This document shows positions 52,423 to 59,983 of a stretch of 64,000 nt of DNA, piece after piece (the first letter of the stretch is position 1; each line of letters starts with the position of its first letter). Where the stretch lies: contig NZ_JAIVKN010000002.1 of NCBI RefSeq assembly GCF_020524025.1, forward strand, positions 744,001 through 808,000. The letters are read 5' to 3'. The translations under genes and the position numbers were made by a program. The notes under the pieces are model-generated. The model was given only the letters and a program-made list of their open reading frames with translations. It searched no databases and was not told where the DNA came from. Origin of the DNA: Halobacillus litoralis. GTDB lineage: Bacteria > Bacillota > Bacilli > Bacillales > Halobacillaceae.

Positions 52423-53183
52423 CGATTGATCTCCTCATGTTGAGACAAGGCATCAATAAAATGAGGAACAAAAGTCCCCGGTCCTTGTACCGCTGAATGG
52501 GAGGCTGCAAATTCCGCAGAAGCTCCGTAAAAATCCAGAATATACTGGACCTTCTGCATCGTTGATCCTTCAACAGAAAGACCAGCAGCGAGGATAGCAC
52601 CTAGTAAACAACCAGTCCCTGTCACTCGGGATAACAAAGCGTGGCCTGTATGATTGACAGCTGTTTCACCAGCCTCGCAAATGACATCTTTCTCCCCTGT
52701 ACAAACGACGGCCGTCTTATACTGATGGGCTGTTTCACGAGCAATGGTCTCCTGATCTGCAGACCCAGTGGAATCCACTCCCTTCATTTTCACATCCATC
52801 CCTACCAGATGAGCAAGCTCACCGGCATTTCCTTTAATGAGTGAAGGGGTAACGTTCTCTAATATCCGCCTGCAGACTCCTGATCGGTAAGAGGTAGCAG
52901 ATGCTCCTACAGGATCAAAAACAACAGGGATACCTTTTTCATTTGCTGCTTTTCCCGCTGAAATCATCGATTCCACCTGTATATCATCCAATGTACCTAT
53001 ATTCAGCAGCAGTCCATCAGAAATCCTTGTGACATCAGCCGATTCGTTAATGGAATCAGCCATTATTGGCGATGCGCCGACTGCGAGTAATCCGTTGGCT
53101 GTAAAGTTCATCACCACGGTATTGGTCATATTATGAATTAACGGCTGTTTCGAACGAATTTTTTTAATAACGGTCCTGTTCAT
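52419..53183 (-). CDS. thiM: Hydroxyethylthiazole kinase
   Basis: Phosphorylates salvaged hydroxyethylthiazole. The 254 residues match the ThiM family: PLIHNMTNTVVMNFTANGLLAVGASPIMAD, PVVFDPVGASATSYR, LIKGNAGELAHLVGM and the active-site VTGTGCLLGAILAAGLS, in which the Cys/Gly loop holds the phosphate. It overlaps thiD and thiE by four bases each. Since no thiazole-synthesis genes are here, this operon looks built for salvage plus coupling. Confidence 0.95.
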   Translation of the reverse strand: MNRTVIKKIRSKQPLIHNMTNTVVMNFTANGLLAVGASPIMADSINESADVTRISDGLLLNIGTLDDIQVESMISAGKAANEKGIPVVFDPVGASATSYRSGVCRRILENVTPSLIKGNAGELAHLVGMDVKMKGVDSTGSADQETIARETAHQYKTAVVCTGEKDVICEAGETAVNHTGHALLSRVTGTGCLLGAILAAGLSVEGSTMQKVQYILDFYGASAEFAASHSAVQGPGTFVPHFIDALSQHEEINR

Positions 53184-53986
53184 GTCCTTTCAACCTCCTC
53201 ACGGACAGCAAAATGATTGGTCGGTCCATTTCCTTTCCCCAAATGAAGGGGATGGCGGATTGCTTCTGTGACGAAATGCTTTGCGCGGCCAACAGCTGTC
53301 AATAAATCGAAGCCCTGGCTTAAGTAAGCGGTAATGGCTGCAGAGTATGTACAGCCTGTACCATGAGTATTCTCTGAATCTATGCGTTCTGCTTCAAACA
53401 CATGTAGTTGACGGCCATCGTACAAAAAGTCTATAGCTCTTCCTTCTAAATGACCACCTTTAACGAGAGAAGCCTTCGCTCCTAGTTCCTCTACAATCCT
53501 TACAGCAGCTTTCTGCATATCGTCCTCCGTATTCACTCGTTCCCCAAGCAGTGTCTCTGTTTCCGGTAGATTAGGAGTGACTAAGGCCGCCTCAGGAAGC
53601 AGCTGTTCTTTTAGATACCTTTGTTCTTCCTTTTCTACAAGAGGATCACCGCTTTGAGCGACCATAACAGGATCCATAACATAGGGGGTTTTTGATGTTT
53701 TCAGCCAATCCCTTATCTCCTCCATCATGGCTTTATTCGCAATCATCCCCGTTTTGACAGCATGAATGGGCATATCTTCAGAAACCACCTGTAGCTGCCG
53801 TTGAATAAACTCCGGCGTCAGATGATGAACATCCTTAACCCCCGTCGTATTTTGAGCGACAACAGAAGTCACGACACTCATCCCATAACTTTTCAATTCC
53901 TGAAACGTCTTTAAGTCGGCCTGGACCCCTGCTCCTCCAGTTGGATCTGTACCTGCAATCGTCAACGCACAGGATACATGTTTCAC
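53180..53986 (-). CDS. thiD: Hydroxymethylpyrimidine/phosphomethylpyrimidine kinase
   Basis: Phosphorylates HMP and then HMP phosphate. The 268 residues show ALTIAGTDPTGGAGVQADLKTFQEL, PYVMDPVMVAQSGDPLV, LVTPNLPETETLL, ASLVKGGHLEG and the catalytic HGTGCTYSAAITAYLS with its anion hole and Cys. The start is GTG at 53986, preceded by AGGGTGTGA. The leader upstream carries two TPP riboswitches and a short ORF whose stop lies 4 bases before this start. Confidence 0.95.
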   Translation of the reverse strand: MKHVSCALTIAGTDPTGGAGVQADLKTFQELKSYGMSVVTSVVAQNTTGVKDVHHLTPEFIQRQLQVVSEDMPIHAVKTGMIANKAMMEEIRDWLKTSKTPYVMDPVMVAQSGDPLVEKEEQRYLKEQLLPEAALVTPNLPETETLLGERVNTEDDMQKAAVRIVEELGAKASLVKGGHLEGRAIDFLYDGRQLHVFEAERIDSENTHGTGCTYSAAITAYLSQGFDLLTAVGRAKHFVTEAIRHPLHLGKGNGPTNHFAVREEVERT

Positions 53987-53990
53987 AGGA

Positions 53991-54104
53991 TCACACCCTT
54001 TCCTGATAAAACCACTATATAAATACAGACATCATGGGATTTTGCATAAAGAATGTTTTTTGTAGAGACTGTCTTTTCTTTTTCTCTTCTGCGCAAGTTG
54101 ACAT
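53991..54104 (-). CDS. 37-residue leader ORF before thiD
   Basis: An ATG frame with a textbook ribosome site (ACAGGAGGCG, 7 bases spacing), starting MSTCAEEKKKRQSLQ and ending LSGKRV, stop TGA 4 bases before the thiD start codon. It lies between the proximal TPP riboswitch and thiD and has a better ribosome site than thiD itself. It could be a coupling leader peptide: if the riboswitch governs access to this site, thiD translation would follow by re-initiation. No homologous family is known to me; a chance frame is possible. Confidence 0.45.
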
Positions 54105-54156
54105 GGTTACGCCTCCTGTTTTTATGGAAGCTACTTAGAGGAAAAATGAGGTCCCA

Positions 54157-54245
54157 CTACTTCCCTCCGCTGGCATAACCCAGATCAGGTAGTAAGGGAC
54201 TAAGGCTATTTTCCTTATCTCAGCGAATGCTCGCGCCCCTAGTAG
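54157..54245 (-). ncRNA. TPP riboswitch, proximal copy
   Basis: On the minus strand the closing stem CTACT/AGTAG brackets the conserved THI-box parts: GGGGCGCG, GCTGAGATAAGG, then CTACCTGATCTGGGTTATGC and CAGCGGAGGGAA. It lies about 170 bases upstream of thiD. The 3' flank GTAGTGGGAC can pair with GTCCC-TT-ACTAC inside the aptamer, a possible switching helix. No terminator follows, so control of translation (through the leader ORF) is likely. Confidence 0.93.
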
Positions 54246-54377
54246 ATTCCGTGTATGATAGTTATAAGAGAAGGTTTTCATCTTTCATTCGACACAAAAT
54301 AAATGCTTCGGTTATACAGTTGGAAAAGAGTCAGCCGATCTCAAAGAACTCCCCACCTTTCTCTACAAAGACCGGCG

Positions 54378-54416
54378 AAAAAACAAAAAGAGTCAGACCC
54401 TTAGAGGACCTGACTC
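54378..54416 (-). terminator. Riboswitch-controlled terminator
   Basis: On the minus strand GAGTCAGGTCC pairs with GGGTCTGACTC around a short loop, followed by TTTTTGTTTTTT. The arm CTGACTC also occurs inside the distal TPP aptamer (54491-54497 as GAGTCAG on the plus strand), which can pair with the 5' arm as an antiterminator. Confidence 0.88.
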
Positions 54417-54450
54417 AGAATGAAGAAAGCCGATATTATTTATCGTCTGA

Positions 54451-54543
54451 CTACTTCCCTCCGCTGGTATTAACCAGATCAGGTACGTAAGAGTCAGAAA
54501 GCTTCTTTGCTTTCTTCTCAGCCTATTCAGGCTCCCCTAGTAG
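54451..54543 (-). ncRNA. TPP riboswitch, distal copy
   Basis: Second THI box on the minus strand: stem CTACTA/TAGTAG region, AGGGGAGCC, GGCTGAGAAG, an extended P3 hairpin (AGAAAGC/GCTTTCT), TACCTGATCTGGTTAATACC and CAGCGGAGGGAAGTAG. It is followed about 35 bases on by a strong terminator, so this copy should act at transcription termination when TPP is bound. Confidence 0.93.
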
Positions 54544-54574
54544 TTTCATAACCTTTATACACTTATTGTTGAAT

Positions 54575-54603
54575 ATCATAACAAAAAAGGATGATTCTGT
54601 CAT
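54575..54603 (-). promoter_or_regulatory. Promoter of the thi leader
   Basis: On the minus strand ATGACA (54598-54603), 17 bases, TATGAT (54575-54580): five of six matches in each box. The start would fall about 20 bases before the distal TPP aptamer. Confidence 0.8.
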
Positions 54604-54656
54604 GTAAGCCTGTCCCCTATCCAAAAGATTTCTTTAATCATGGAGGAGTGAGTATT

Positions 54657-55187
54657 ATGAGAAGATGGTGGTTGATTGGGTGCCTTGTCATTCTCGTTTT
54701 ACATGGTTGTGGAACAGCACAGACTTCAGAAGAGTATACACCTAACGATGAAAAAACGGTGTCGGAAACTCCTGATATTACGGGATTCGTCATGAATCAA
54801 AAGGAAGACCGCTTACTGGTTGTCACCCCTATGATTGAGGCATCGAAAACTGATTTCCGGGCTATGTGGGTCTCCGGTGTACCTAAAGGGACATGGGTAG
54901 GAAAACAGGTGGAGGTCTGGATAAATGGCGAAGCAGCCGAATCTTTTCCTGAACAAGCAGAAGCGGATAAGGTTCAAGAACTCGAGATGAGTGAAGTTCA
55001 AGGAGCAGATTTAAAAGCTTCCGAAGCGCTGTCAACAGCCTTAGCCGAGACAACAGACAACGAACAGATCTTTGCGGTTGAGCTTCTTTCTTTTAATGCT
55101 GAAACAGATCAATGGACCGTCGAGCTGCATCAAAAAGGATCCTCTGACGGAGATAACGTCAAGACAACAGTTAAAGATGAAAGATAG
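54657..55187 (+). CDS. DUF3221-like lipoprotein
   Basis: A 176-residue lipoprotein: signal peptide MRRWWLIGCLVILVLHGCG with lipobox LHGC, then a small beta-rich domain matching DUF3221 (DITGFVMNQKEDRLLVV...GTWVGKQVEVWINGEAAESFPEQAEADKVQEL). Function unknown. The frame starts at 54591, but GGAGGAGTG before the ATG at 54657 and the signal peptide set this start. It is divergent from the thi leader. Confidence 0.82.
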   Translation: MRRWWLIGCLVILVLHGCGTAQTSEEYTPNDEKTVSETPDITGFVMNQKEDRLLVVTPMIEASKTDFRAMWVSGVPKGTWVGKQVEVWINGEAAESFPEQAEADKVQELEMSEVQGADLKASEALSTALAETTDNEQIFAVELLSFNAETDQWTVELHQKGSSDGDNVKTTVKDER

Positions 55188-55222
55188 AGCATCGCTTTAA
55201 AGATGCTCTAGATATCTACTTT
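55186..55222 (+). terminator. Terminator between convergent genes
   Basis: AGAGCATC pairs with GATGCTCT around GCTTTAAA; about ten bases later comes TTTTTT on the plus strand. It overlaps the end of the PucR-type gene. Confidence 0.7.
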
Positions 55223-56872
55223 TTTCATTAACCATAGACGAACACTAAGTTCCATTAAAAAAAGGTCGTCCGACTCCAACAGGGAAAGTCCGGTTAAATG
55301 TTCAATGTTCCTTAATCGATGCAGTAAGGACTGACGATGTAAATTCAATGCACGAGCGGTCTGGCTTACATTGCAATTATGTTGATTGTAAACCGTAAAT
55401 GTATGAATTAATTCTGTTTGTCTCTTTTGATCATAATCGATCAGCGGCTTTAACGTCTCTTTTACAATGTCATTGATTTCACTTTTGTGTGAAAGGGCCA
55501 TGAGAAGCCTGTTCATGCGTGTATCGCTAAAGAAGGTCCTTCCACCTTCCGGATACTGTTGTTCCCCAATGCTTAATGCGATGGCAGCCTCTTCATAACT
55601 TTTATGGAAAGCATACATTTCCTCTTTATGAACAGAAATCCCCCAATACGTTTTAATATCTGCCACCCGTTCATGTAATCGTCTTTCTACAAGGTCAAGG
55701 AATTGATTGGCAGCCTCTTCACTCTTGATGCCGTCTGTTTCAAGAAAAATGATCATCTTTTGTTCATCAAAAGTTGTCATGACTGTCCGGCCAAGGACAG
55801 CACCAGCATAAATAACCTCTTTCTTAATCGCATAGTGTTGGTTGTGGAAGGTTGAGTCTTGATGAGTGAAAGAAAGGAAATCGTCCTCCGCCGAAGAAAC
55901 AAACTCAAAAACCCCCGTCAAACATAAGTATGGCTTATCTAAGTCATATCCAAGCAGACTTGCTTTTGAGAGCATCCGCTTATCTACTCCTGTTTTCTGC
56001 TTAGCTAAATTAAGAAGAAAGTTTTCCTTCAATCGAATTTCTGTCATTTCAATGGCATTTTCCTTAACAAAGTATAACGCACAGGCAGTCAAGGCATGTT
56101 CTAAAATATGAAAAGCGAACCACGTTAACATGTCCGTGGTTTTTGGCTTAAACAGCAGGTACCCCTGTGTTTTATTATTGGATTGGATAGTCAGCTGATA
56201 ACAAGATTCTCTGCCGATTTGAAAATGATCAACAGAACGGCTTAATGGATGATCACTCACTATAGATGGTCCTTCGAGACGCGCCTGCTCCTGTTTACGA
56301 CCATTTAAGACATCAATAAAATAGCGGTCAAAATTCCGGGTCGAACGGATTTGCTGGTTACAGTCACTGACAGCATTCGGAATCCCTGTATGGTGATAAA
56401 GAATGTCAGCGATATCCTGAAGGCCTTTCCCATTCAGAACGCAATTCACCAGTTCCTGACGAATCTCTTCAGCATACTGCTGTTCTTTATCTTTTTTCTG
56501 ATGAAGGAGCCTCAGAACATCCTGTAAAATATCACCGAACCTGACTTCCCAAGGAATTTCAACCATCACTACTTGGTTTTCCTCTGCCAATTTCAATATT
56601 CGATCGGGAATCTTATACATATACCGCCCCATAGCAAAAGCGATGACCGATGCTCTAGAGTAGATGACATCTTTCACATACTCCTCTAAGGCGTCAACGT
56701 CCTCTTTGCAGCCAATCCCTGTACTAAGCACAAATTCATGATCCCTTACAAAATTCTCTACAGGCGTTTCAATAACGGATATCCAATCCACCCGGCGCTG
56801 AAATAAACCAGTCTTTACTTTGGCGTCTTTCAAAATCGGAAGCTGTAATACTTCTTCTACACACACTCCCAT
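55208..56872 (-). CDS. PucR-family transcriptional regulator
   Basis: About 554 residues. The N-terminal PucR domain (VEEVLQLPILKDAKVKTG... through VRFGDILQDVLRLL) is followed by a GAF-like/CdaR middle region (NLAKQKTGVDKRML...YWGISVHKEEMYAFHKSYEEAAIALSIGE) and a C-terminal PucR helix-turn-helix (QHNCNVSQTARALNLHRQSLLHRLRNIEHLTG). Such proteins govern purine, amino acid or amine catabolic genes, but no obvious target is adjacent. The frame extends to 56953; AGGGGGGA before the ATG at 56872 and the domain start favour the shorter form. Confidence 0.88.
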   Translation of the reverse strand: MGVCVEEVLQLPILKDAKVKTGLFQRRVDWISVIETPVENFVRDHEFVLSTGIGCKEDVDALEEYVKDVIYSRASVIAFAMGRYMYKIPDRILKLAEENQVVMVEIPWEVRFGDILQDVLRLLHQKKDKEQQYAEEIRQELVNCVLNGKGLQDIADILYHHTGIPNAVSDCNQQIRSTRNFDRYFIDVLNGRKQEQARLEGPSIVSDHPLSRSVDHFQIGRESCYQLTIQSNNKTQGYLLFKPKTTDMLTWFAFHILEHALTACALYFVKENAIEMTEIRLKENFLLNLAKQKTGVDKRMLSKASLLGYDLDKPYLCLTGVFEFVSSAEDDFLSFTHQDSTFHNQHYAIKKEVIYAGAVLGRTVMTTFDEQKMIIFLETDGIKSEEAANQFLDLVERRLHERVADIKTYWGISVHKEEMYAFHKSYEEAAIALSIGEQQYPEGGRTFFSDTRMNRLLMALSHKSEINDIVKETLKPLIDYDQKRQTELIHTFTVYNQHNCNVSQTARALNLHRQSLLHRLRNIEHLTGLSLLESDDLFLMELSVRLWLMKKVDI

Positions 56873-57196
56873 ATTTGGTCCCCCCTGTGCTGCCATAAGC
56901 GTTACAAACACGACCTTCGGAATCATAAAGTTGGAAGAAAAGATTCTTACCATTTAAAATATAATTTCTAAATATTCTGACTACCTCTATTATAGGCCTA
57001 GAAAGAAGATCAGAAAAGAAAAAAACCGATGAATAATCAACGGTTTTTTCCTCAGACAATATCCTATTTGAAAGTCCTCTTTGAACCATGCTTTCTTAAA
57101 ATAATGGTAGTAGTAGACTACCCCCTTTGAACGCAAACCAACGGGTGCTCCTTTTTTGCATGTATAATTAACTGACTTGATACCGTTTGTTCAGAA
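56873..57196. other. Intergenic stretch between pucR-type gene and ku
   Basis: It contains a TATAAT box on the minus strand (56990-56995), a candidate -10 for the pucR-type gene without a good -35, and the ku terminator at 57019-57049. A short GGTAGT/ACTACC hairpin is seen near 57106. No gene is supported. Confidence 0.5.
57019..57049 (-). terminator. Terminator after ku
   Basis: AAAAAACCG...TGA pairs with TCA...CGGTTTTTT around ATAA, with T-tracts on both strands, about 150 bases past the ku stop. Confidence 0.8.
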
Positions 57197-58036
57197 TCAA
57201 GAGGTTTTCTTCTTCCCTGACGTCGTCGTTTTTCGCTTCGTTGTTTTCTTTTTCTTGGAGGATCCTTTCGTCTTCTCCAGCGATTTCTCCAATGCGTCCA
57301 TTAAATTAGTAACATTGTCTGGTTTCGGCTTATCCTGAGCCGTTGTCACTTCTTCATTATTTTTCTTCGCTTCAATCAATTCCATAAGCGCCGTCCTGTA
57401 ATCATCCTTGTATTTTTCCGGTTCAAACTCAGCAGTAAGCTGGTCAATTAATGTCACCGCTGTGCTAAGCTCTTTCTTACTTAATTCCATTTCCTCCGGT
57501 ACGTTCGGTACATCCTGGACATTGCGGACTTCATCCGGATAGTGGATAGTCTCCATCAAGAGCGTGTTTTGATAGACGCGTAAAACAGCTAACTGCTCCT
57601 TAGATCGAATAATGATTTTAGCGATTCCTATTTTTCCTGTATCCCCAAGTGCTTGACGCAGTAATCCATAAGCCTTTCCCCCACCTTCACTGGGCGAAAT
57701 AAAGTAGCTCCGTTCAAAGTAAATCGGGTCAATTTCCTCGAGTTTAACAAAGTCCATGATTTCCACGGCTTTATCTTCCTGTTCTTTTTTCAGCTGATCC
57801 AAATCTTCCTTGTCGAGGACCACGAATTTATTTTTCGCATACTCATAAGCTTTCACAATTTCTTCATTTTCGATGTCCCTGTCGCACACTGGACAGCGTT
57901 TTTCATACTCCACAGGAGATTTGCAATCTTTGTGAAGCTGTCTCAGTTTTATATCTTTATTTTCCGTAGCCGCATGCAGTTTCACCGGGATATTGACGAG
58001 ACCAAAACTGATTGTCCCCTTCCACATTGTGTGCAT
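57197..58036 (-). CDS. ku: Ku DNA end-binding protein of bacterial NHEJ
   Basis: The homodimeric Ku ring that binds double-strand breaks and recruits LigD. The 279 residues open with MWKGTISFGLVNIPVKLHAATE, show RCPVCDRDIENEEIVKAYEY and YFISPSEGGGKAYGLLRQAL, and end in a Lys/Ser/Thr-rich tail (SSKKKKTTKRKTTTSGKKK) that contacts DNA and ligase. The frame starts at 58066, but AAGGAG lies 8 bases before the ATG at 58036. It is divergent from ligD, which starts 103 bases away. In B. subtilis this pair is made in the forespore; I found no clear sigma-G promoter. Confidence 0.95.
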   Translation of the reverse strand: MHTMWKGTISFGLVNIPVKLHAATENKDIKLRQLHKDCKSPVEYEKRCPVCDRDIENEEIVKAYEYAKNKFVVLDKEDLDQLKKEQEDKAVEIMDFVKLEEIDPIYFERSYFISPSEGGGKAYGLLRQALGDTGKIGIAKIIIRSKEQLAVLRVYQNTLLMETIHYPDEVRNVQDVPNVPEEMELSKKELSTAVTLIDQLTAEFEPEKYKDDYRTALMELIEAKKNNEEVTTAQDKPKPDNVTNLMDALEKSLEKTKGSSKKKKTTKRKTTTSGKKKTS

Positions 58037-58138
58037 TCCGATCACTCCTTTTCCCGTAGTTTTCACGGAATATAAAAAAATATGTTCCTGTTAGATGGAC
58101 AAACTATAAAGAAAAAGGATAAGAAAGGAGAATAGCGT

Positions 58139-59899
58139 GTGAAGCGACCGATGCTGCTGACTTCTGTAGATGATTTGCCTGACGGGAAAGACTGGATTTA
58201 TGAAGTGAAATACGATGGTTTTCGGGTAATTTTAGAAGCAACAAAAGAAAGTGTCACACTCACAAGCCGAAATGGCAAAGATTTAAGTGACCGTTTTCCG
58301 GAAATCAGTACGCTTACTTTCCCTGACTCGTTCATTCCTTTTACACTGGATGGTGAGCTTGTCATACTCGACACCCCCTATCAGGCTAACTTTCAACAAC
58401 TACAAAAAAGAGGGCGTATGAGGAAGGCCGAAAGGATTAAGTCTGCTGCGGCTGATCGTCCTGCAACCTTTATAGCTTTTGACCTTCTGAATAATCCAGA
58501 CCTTCCTCTTTCTAAACGAAAAAAGCACTTAAGGAAATTAATTCAAGACCTCAACCAGCCTGTGATTCAAGAAATAGAGACCTTTGAGGACCTATCTAAG
58601 TTAATGGAGGCGGCTCTTTTACACCGCAGTGAGGGGATTGTGGCAAAAAGGAAGAAAAGCCTGTACCGTTTCGGAGACAGAGGACAGCAGTGGCTGAAGT
58701 GGAAACAGTGGAAAGATATCAGTGGTTATCTACTTCGGTTCAATCCTGATAATGGTTACTATGATATGGGTGTACAAAAAGAAGGAGAGGACAGACCTCT
58801 TGGCCGCTTCAAACATGGGTTAACGGACGAAGAAACGGAAACTCTTCATTCCTTTTTTAAGGAACATGGTGAAAAAAAGAAAGGGAAATGGGAATTAACT
58901 CCAAGCGTATGCGTAGACATTCACTGTTTAGATGCAGAGGGTGGAGAGTTTCGTGAACCTATTTTTCACCAATTCCGATTTGATCTTTCCCCACAGGAAT
59001 GTACGGATGAAAAGCTGTCCTGGGACCTATCACTTTTCCCGCCGGAATTTGAACCCTCTCATGTCGATAAAAACCTTTGGCCTGGTGTATCAAAACAAGA
59101 CTACCTCATCTATATCCGCCGCATCGCTCCTTATCTTCTGCCGTATATAAGAGAGAAAAAGCTGACGATGATTCGTTATCCTGACGGGGTTCATAAAGAG
59201 TCTTTTTTTCAGAAGCATTATCCTGATTATGCACCGGAGCACTTAAATATGTGGACAGAAGACGGAGAACAGTATATTTTATGTGACAAGCTTCACTCCC
59301 TTCTTTGGCTCGCCAATCAAGGTGCGCTCGAGTTTCATATCCCTTTTGAGAAGGCGGGGGCAGCTGAACCGGACGAAATTGTCCTTGATTTGGATCCGCC
59401 GGGGCGTGAACATTTCCGCCTGGCAGTGACGGCCGCTCAGATGTCTAAGCACCTTCTGGATGAACTGGGTGTCATCAGCTTTGTGAAGACTTCCGGTAAC
59501 AAAGGGATGCAGATCCATATTCCCATTAAGGAGGGAAGTTTGGATTACAATGAAACAAGGAAGGTGACAGAAACACTGGCTGGTTTACTTGTTAAGGAGG
59601 AACCCGATTTGTTTACGATAGAACGATTGAAAAAGAAAAGAGGGAACCGCCTTTACATTGATTATGTACAACACGCGGAAGGAAAAACTATCATAGCCCC
59701 TTATTCAGCAAGAGCTACAGAGACAGCCAACATAGCCGCTCCGGTATTCTGGGATGAAGTAAACGATGACTTGTCACCAGAAACCTTTACGATTAAAACT
59801 GTTTTATCACGCTTAACTCATAAAGGAGATCCATTTAGGAATTATGAACAGGCAAGGCATTTACAACCAATCCAAAAATTGAAGCAGCTGCTTCACTAA
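58139..59899 (+). CDS. ligD: NHEJ DNA ligase/polymerase LigD
   Basis: A 586-residue two-domain enzyme. The N-terminal ATP-dependent ligase (~1-290) has the nucleotidyl Lys24 in EVKYDGFR, the DGELVILD and EGIVAKRKKS motifs. The C-terminal primase/polymerase (~300-586) has VLDLDPPGREHF with the metal Asp pair, TSGNKGMQIHIPI and the DY...APYSARA block. The 3'-phosphoesterase domain of Pseudomonas/Mycobacterium LigD is absent, as in B. subtilis. The order is ligase-polymerase. GTG start behind AAAGGAG. It works with Ku encoded on the other strand. Confidence 0.93.
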   Translation: MKRPMLLTSVDDLPDGKDWIYEVKYDGFRVILEATKESVTLTSRNGKDLSDRFPEISTLTFPDSFIPFTLDGELVILDTPYQANFQQLQKRGRMRKAERIKSAAADRPATFIAFDLLNNPDLPLSKRKKHLRKLIQDLNQPVIQEIETFEDLSKLMEAALLHRSEGIVAKRKKSLYRFGDRGQQWLKWKQWKDISGYLLRFNPDNGYYDMGVQKEGEDRPLGRFKHGLTDEETETLHSFFKEHGEKKKGKWELTPSVCVDIHCLDAEGGEFREPIFHQFRFDLSPQECTDEKLSWDLSLFPPEFEPSHVDKNLWPGVSKQDYLIYIRRIAPYLLPYIREKKLTMIRYPDGVHKESFFQKHYPDYAPEHLNMWTEDGEQYILCDKLHSLLWLANQGALEFHIPFEKAGAAEPDEIVLDLDPPGREHFRLAVTAAQMSKHLLDELGVISFVKTSGNKGMQIHIPIKEGSLDYNETRKVTETLAGLLVKEEPDLFTIERLKKKRGNRLYIDYVQHAEGKTIIAPYSARATETANIAAPVFWDEVNDDLSPETFTIKTVLSRLTHKGDPFRNYEQARHLQPIQKLKQLLH

Positions 59900-59945
59900 C
59901 TGTCGAAGATTGCCCGGGAAATAAGAACGCTGTTGGATGCGATAT

Positions 59946-59982
59946 AAAAAAAGAGTGCCTGTAGATACAGGCACTCTTTCTA
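59946..59982. terminator. Bidirectional terminator
   Basis: AAAGAGTGCCTGTA pairs with TACAGGCACTCTTT around GA, with A- and T-tracts. It stands between ligD and the convergent acyl-CoA ligase gene. Confidence 0.93.
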
Positions 59983-59983
59983 C

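Noticed and set aside
54227-54490. 87-codon plus-strand frame across the two TPP riboswitches
   Set aside because: Antisense to both aptamers and the terminator, whose conservation explains the sequence fully.
58037-58138. Possible sigma-G promoters for ku and ligD
   Set aside because: Candidate -10-like words (CATCTAA, ACAAACTA) lack a -35 at proper spacing on either strand.
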